The notes under the pieces were generated by a model. It had not been told where the DNA came from and searched no databases. It saw only the letters and a list, made by a program, of their open reading frames with translations. Positions 5,908 to 8,185 of a stretch of 8,185 nt of DNA are shown here, piece by piece; position 1 is the first letter of the stretch; every line of letters begins with the position of its first letter. Source of the stretch: Victivallales bacterium (lineage in GTDB: Bacteria; Verrucomicrobiota; Lentisphaeria; Oligosphaerales; Lenti-02); NCBI GenBank assembly GCA_018648945.1, contig JABGQJ010000331.1, forward strand, positions 1-8,185, given 5' to 3'. The position numbers were made by a program, and so were the translations under genes.

Positions 5908-6120
5908 GCCTGTTGGTTGGGCGGGATTCGTTGTGCGAGGCTGTCCTTCTCTGTCTGGAGATGGGAAGATCGCCGCACACGGTGCGCCTCCCACACACAA
6001 GACAGGGAGGTGCATGTGCTCTCTGTACGGTGCGCTTTTCGCACACAAGACGGGGAGGTGCATGTGCTCCCCGCACACGGCGGGCGCGCGACTGCGTTTG
6101 GCATCGGGGCGCCTGCCCGA
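5908..6120. other. Intergenic region without a supported gene
   Basis: This is 213 bases between the 3' ends of the convergent IclR and glycoside hydrolase genes. Reading frames cross it on both strands, but they are open mainly because the repeat unit is a multiple of three and the DNA is GC-rich. None has a convincing start with a ribosome site. What it holds is the 48-bp tandem repeat described separately and a hairpin at the hydrolase stop. Bases 5908-5980 show nothing further. Confidence 0.6.
5981..6076 (+). repeat. Two 48-bp tandem imperfect repeats with hairpin potential
   Basis: Units 5981-6028 and 6029-6076 match at 40 of 48 positions, and the core GGGAGGTGCATGTGCTC is nearly constant. 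The motif GCACACGG flanks the array on both sides (5975-5982 and 6073-6080), hinting at a fragment of a third unit or a target boundary. In each unit a 9-bp stem can form: 5984-5992 with 6005-6013, and 6032-6040 with 6053-6061, the second with several G-U pairs. The strand shown is the one on which RNA pairing works in both units. There are no spacers, so this is not a CRISPR. It resembles dispersed intergenic repeat families, but other copies cannot be seen in this window. Confidence 0.75.
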
Positions 6121-6121
6121 T
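6103..6121 (-). terminator. Weak hairpin at the glycoside hydrolase stop codon
   Basis: ATCGGG (6103-6108) and CCCGAT (6116-6121) pair around a 7-base loop. The stem overlaps the TAA stop of the minus-strand hydrolase (6123-6121). There is no T run after it on the minus strand, so a termination role is only a possibility. Confidence 0.3.
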
Positions 6122-8185
6122 TACCGGGAGATGATCTCGTACCACATGGTGCCTGCGTCGCCAAAGGGGAGGGTCCAGTGGTTTCCTTCGCCTGACTCCA
6201 TGGGCAATTCGCTCAATCGACGTCCGGCACCGTCCAAGGCGAAGGCGCGGAGCTTCTGGTCGCCCTTACGCTTGAGCGTCAATTGGCCGGGAATGACCTC
6301 GGTCAACGTTGGGCTCTTCCCCCAACTGGTCAGCATCGTCTTTTCCTCGTTCCACTTCCAGCCCGTATTCGCCATGCTGCCGCCGACGCTGAGCAGCAGG
6401 CGGCTGGATACACTGACCGGCTTGCCATCCAGGGCGACGAGAGTGACCGTGGCGTAGCCTGTTCTGCTGGCCCGGATGGAGATCTTGGCACCGCCCAAGT
6501 CCACAGTCTTGCCAGCGATCTGCCCGGTCACGGCCTTTACGCTGGGGATGTCAACCGTGAGACGGGGCTCCCTGTTCTTGCCGTGCTGCCAACGCACTTG
6601 TGGCGCAGGTGGTTTTGGTCGGGAAGCCATGCCGCCCGGTGCCTCGTCCCCGAGAGGGGCGACGCGTATGCTCAGTTTGCGGTTCAGCATCAGGAGACCA
6701 TCCTCGCCCGTCTGTGGCCAGCCGTCGACGATCCCGAGTTGACCCAGCGCGAGTCCCTCGGAGATGAATGACTGCGTGTATGATCGGTAGCAGTGTGCCG
6801 GTGCCGGTGCCAACGCCCCGGTGCGGAAGAGGACGGCAGCAGCGAACACGAAGGGCGTCTTTTGGGGATTGGTGGCGGTGTCGAAGAGCCCCACTTTGCG
6901 GCCAGCGGTCCACTCTCCGGGGCCGTAGTTGAGGTAGTTGTGGACGATGATCCCGTCCCAGTCCTGGACGCCTCCGATGGCTGCGGCCATCGGCCAGCAT
7001 TCGCTGGCGTATTGGCTCGGGGCGGGGTGGTTGTATTCGCTGACGACGAAGGGCTTGCCCGCGAGCCGGTGGCGGGCGAGGCGGGCGAGCGTGCTGCGTT
7101 CGGGCGCATCGACCATGGGTGTGTTGGCCACGCGCCAGTTCCTCATGTCCCACGCCCGGCCAAGGAAGCGGGGGTGCTGCCAGTAGGCGTGCATGTCGCC
7201 GTAGTCCATCGTACCTTCGCGCAAGGCACCATAGATGCCGCCATAGGAGACCTGGCTGCCAATGACTGGGCATTTCACACCGAGATCCTCTTTGAGGAAG
7301 CGGCGCATCTCGGCGAAATACGTGCTCTCGATATCCATGGTGCAGGCAATCCAGTCGCGCCACTGCGCGGCGGTGGATTCGGCGATGCCCAGTGGGCGCC
7401 GGATGGTGCCGGCCTCCAACGACTCGCCGGGGGCGATGCCGCCGATGCGCCCGCCCGGTTTGAGTGACGTGTTGGCGAGCCAGAACTCTCCTTTCTGGTT
7501 GGGAAAGGTGAAGCCGATGCGGTTGCCCTTGCCCCGTGGCTTGCGGGCCAGGAACGTGAAGGAGTAGTCCTGCCATTCGGGGCCGACCTGGAACGGGCGA
7601 TTGAGCCCGACCACCTCAAAGCGTCCGCTCTCGGGATGGGCGTGATCCAGGCGGGCGACAGTCTGGACCTTGGCGGGCTTCGCACTCCTCATCTGGAAGT
7701 GGAAGGTGTAGGGCTTCCCGTCTTTCAGTTCCAGGCCGATCTGGTGCATCTGCATGGTCCAGGCGAGCTTGCCTGGCTTCAGGCAGCGGATGTGCAGGGC
7801 AGGCTTGCCGTCGGTCCGGGCCATGGACATGACGTCGGGGCTTTCGCCCGTCCAGTTCTCGCTGCCTTTGGCGAAGGTCCCGTTGGTCAGGAGCTCCTCG
7901 CCGGGTGGCTCGTTGACGCCAGACCAGCGGCGGTTCACGGCGGCGGAGTCTCCGCATCGCTTGGCGAGCCAGCGATTCCAGTGCCCCGTGAGCACTTTTT
8001 CGTAGCGGTCTGGCAGTCTGGGCAGCTTCCCAGGGACCACAAGCCCGACCAAGCTGTTCTCGTTGTTGATCTCGACCGCAGCGAGGGCAGGGCTGTCCAC
8101 GTAGCACTTGCCGGTATAGGGGTTGAGGTGGGTCAGCAGGTCGCGCGCATAGCTTTTCTGCAGCTCGATCATGCGGGGCAAAAAG
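6121..8185 (-). CDS. Glycoside hydrolase, clan A-like, with inserted carbohydrate-binding module (N-terminus missing)
   Basis: The frame is open to the window edge, so the signal peptide and first barrel strands lie outside; residues are numbered from base 8181, for 686 in all. AAVEINNENSL (34-44) is the strand-4 Asn-Glu motif of TIM-barrel retaining glycosidases, with E41 as likely acid/base. GKPFVVSEYNHPAP (375-388) carries the likely nucleophile, E382. Between them lies a beta-sandwich of the CBM4/9 type (about 95-245, starting ELLTNGTFAKGSENW). The barrel resumes with CPVIGSQVSYGG (304-315), DYGDMHAYWQHP (326-337) and DGIIVHNY (409-416). Residues 560-686 look like C-terminal beta-sandwich domains. 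It is probably secreted and cleaves beta-linked polysaccharide; family number and substrate cannot be assigned. It converges on the IclR gene and is not in an operon with any other gene here. Confidence 0.82.
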   Translation of the reverse strand, partial: FLPRMIELQKSYARDLLTHLNPYTGKCYVDSPALAAVEINNENSLVGLVVPGKLPRLPDRYEKVLTGHWNRWLAKRCGDSAAVNRRWSGVNEPPGEELLTNGTFAKGSENWTGESPDVMSMARTDGKPALHIRCLKPGKLAWTMQMHQIGLELKDGKPYTFHFQMRSAKPAKVQTVARLDHAHPESGRFEVVGLNRPFQVGPEWQDYSFTFLARKPRGKGNRIGFTFPNQKGEFWLANTSLKPGGRIGGIAPGESLEAGTIRRPLGIAESTAAQWRDWIACTMDIESTYFAEMRRFLKEDLGVKCPVIGSQVSYGGIYGALREGTMDYGDMHAYWQHPRFLGRAWDMRNWRVANTPMVDAPERSTLARLARHRLAGKPFVVSEYNHPAPSQYASECWPMAAAIGGVQDWDGIIVHNYLNYGPGEWTAGRKVGLFDTATNPQKTPFVFAAAVLFRTGALAPAPAHCYRSYTQSFISEGLALGQLGIVDGWPQTGEDGLLMLNRKLSIRVAPLGDEAPGGMASRPKPPAPQVRWQHGKNREPRLTVDIPSVKAVTGQIAGKTVDLGGAKISIRASRTGYATVTLVALDGKPVSVSSRLLLSVGGSMANTGWKWNEEKTMLTSWGKSPTLTEVIPGQLTLKRKGDQKLRAFALDGAGRRLSELPMESGEGNHWTLPFGDAGTMWYEIISR

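Noticed and set aside
5945..5971. Possible small hairpin after the IclR stop (TCTC with GAGA)
   Set aside because: The stem is only about four base pairs and would be expected by chance.
5981..6076. CRISPR-like repeat
   Set aside because: There are only two contiguous 48-bp units with 83% identity, no unique spacers, and no cas genes nearby.
5864..6457. Plus-strand frame of 197 codons across the repeats and the hydrolase 3' end
   Set aside because: It overlaps both the end of the IclR gene and the antisense of the hydrolase; its openness comes from the in-phase repeats and it has no recognisable domain.
6793..7467. Plus-strand 224-codon frame opposite the glycoside hydrolase
   Set aside because: It is a shadow of the hydrolase; the minus-strand frame carries recognisable catalytic and barrel motifs throughout.

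Overview
This window is a GC-rich, densely coded bacterial segment with seven genes, six of them complete. Nothing in it fixes the taxon. A Tat-type FAD oxidoreductase of the 'CDGxG' kind, a large clan A-like glycoside hydrolase with an embedded carbohydrate-binding domain, and high GC together recall environmental PVC-type bacteria (Planctomycetes, Lentisphaerae, Verrucomicrobia) or related uncultured lineages. That is a weak inference.

Left block, + strand, 45-3928. A FAD-dependent oxidoreductase with a probable Tat signal (45-1361) is followed after 35 bases by a LemA-family lipoprotein (1397-1963). LemA overlaps a small cytoplasmic TPM-domain protein (1963-2400) by one base. That gene overlaps, by 14 bases, a secreted and membrane-anchored TPM/YgcG-type protein with a Gly-rich tail (2387-3127). 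A tandem paralogue follows (3188-3928). LemA plus TPM proteins is a recurring envelope-associated cluster whose function is poorly understood. Here it has three TPM proteins. The last two align without a gap over all 246 residues, yet differ strongly in charge in the linker before the membrane segment. A perfect 10-bp hairpin (3933-3956) closes the block, between convergent genes.

Middle block, 3985-5907. A QueG-like protein with two predicted 4Fe-4S clusters (minus strand, 3985-5019) and an IclR-family regulator (plus strand, 5131-5907) are transcribed divergently. Their 111-base spacer holds a perfect 17-bp palindrome and phased GTAATAC-type repeats. This looks like the regulator's operator, so a self-regulated divergon controlling the iron-sulfur protein is the simplest reading.

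Right block, 5908-8185. A 213-base spacer without a convincing gene contains two 48-bp tandem imperfect repeats, each able to form a hairpin on the + strand RNA. Beyond it lies the 3' part of a large glycoside hydrolase on the minus strand (6121 to the window edge, N-terminus missing). Its two putative catalytic glutamates are separated by an inserted carbohydrate-binding-type module.

The blocks may share a theme of sugar or polysaccharide use with redox chemistry (glycoside hydrolase, IclR regulator, oxidoreductases), but no substrate or pathway can be read from the sequence. No tRNA, rRNA, CRISPR array, insertion sequence or phage gene was seen.
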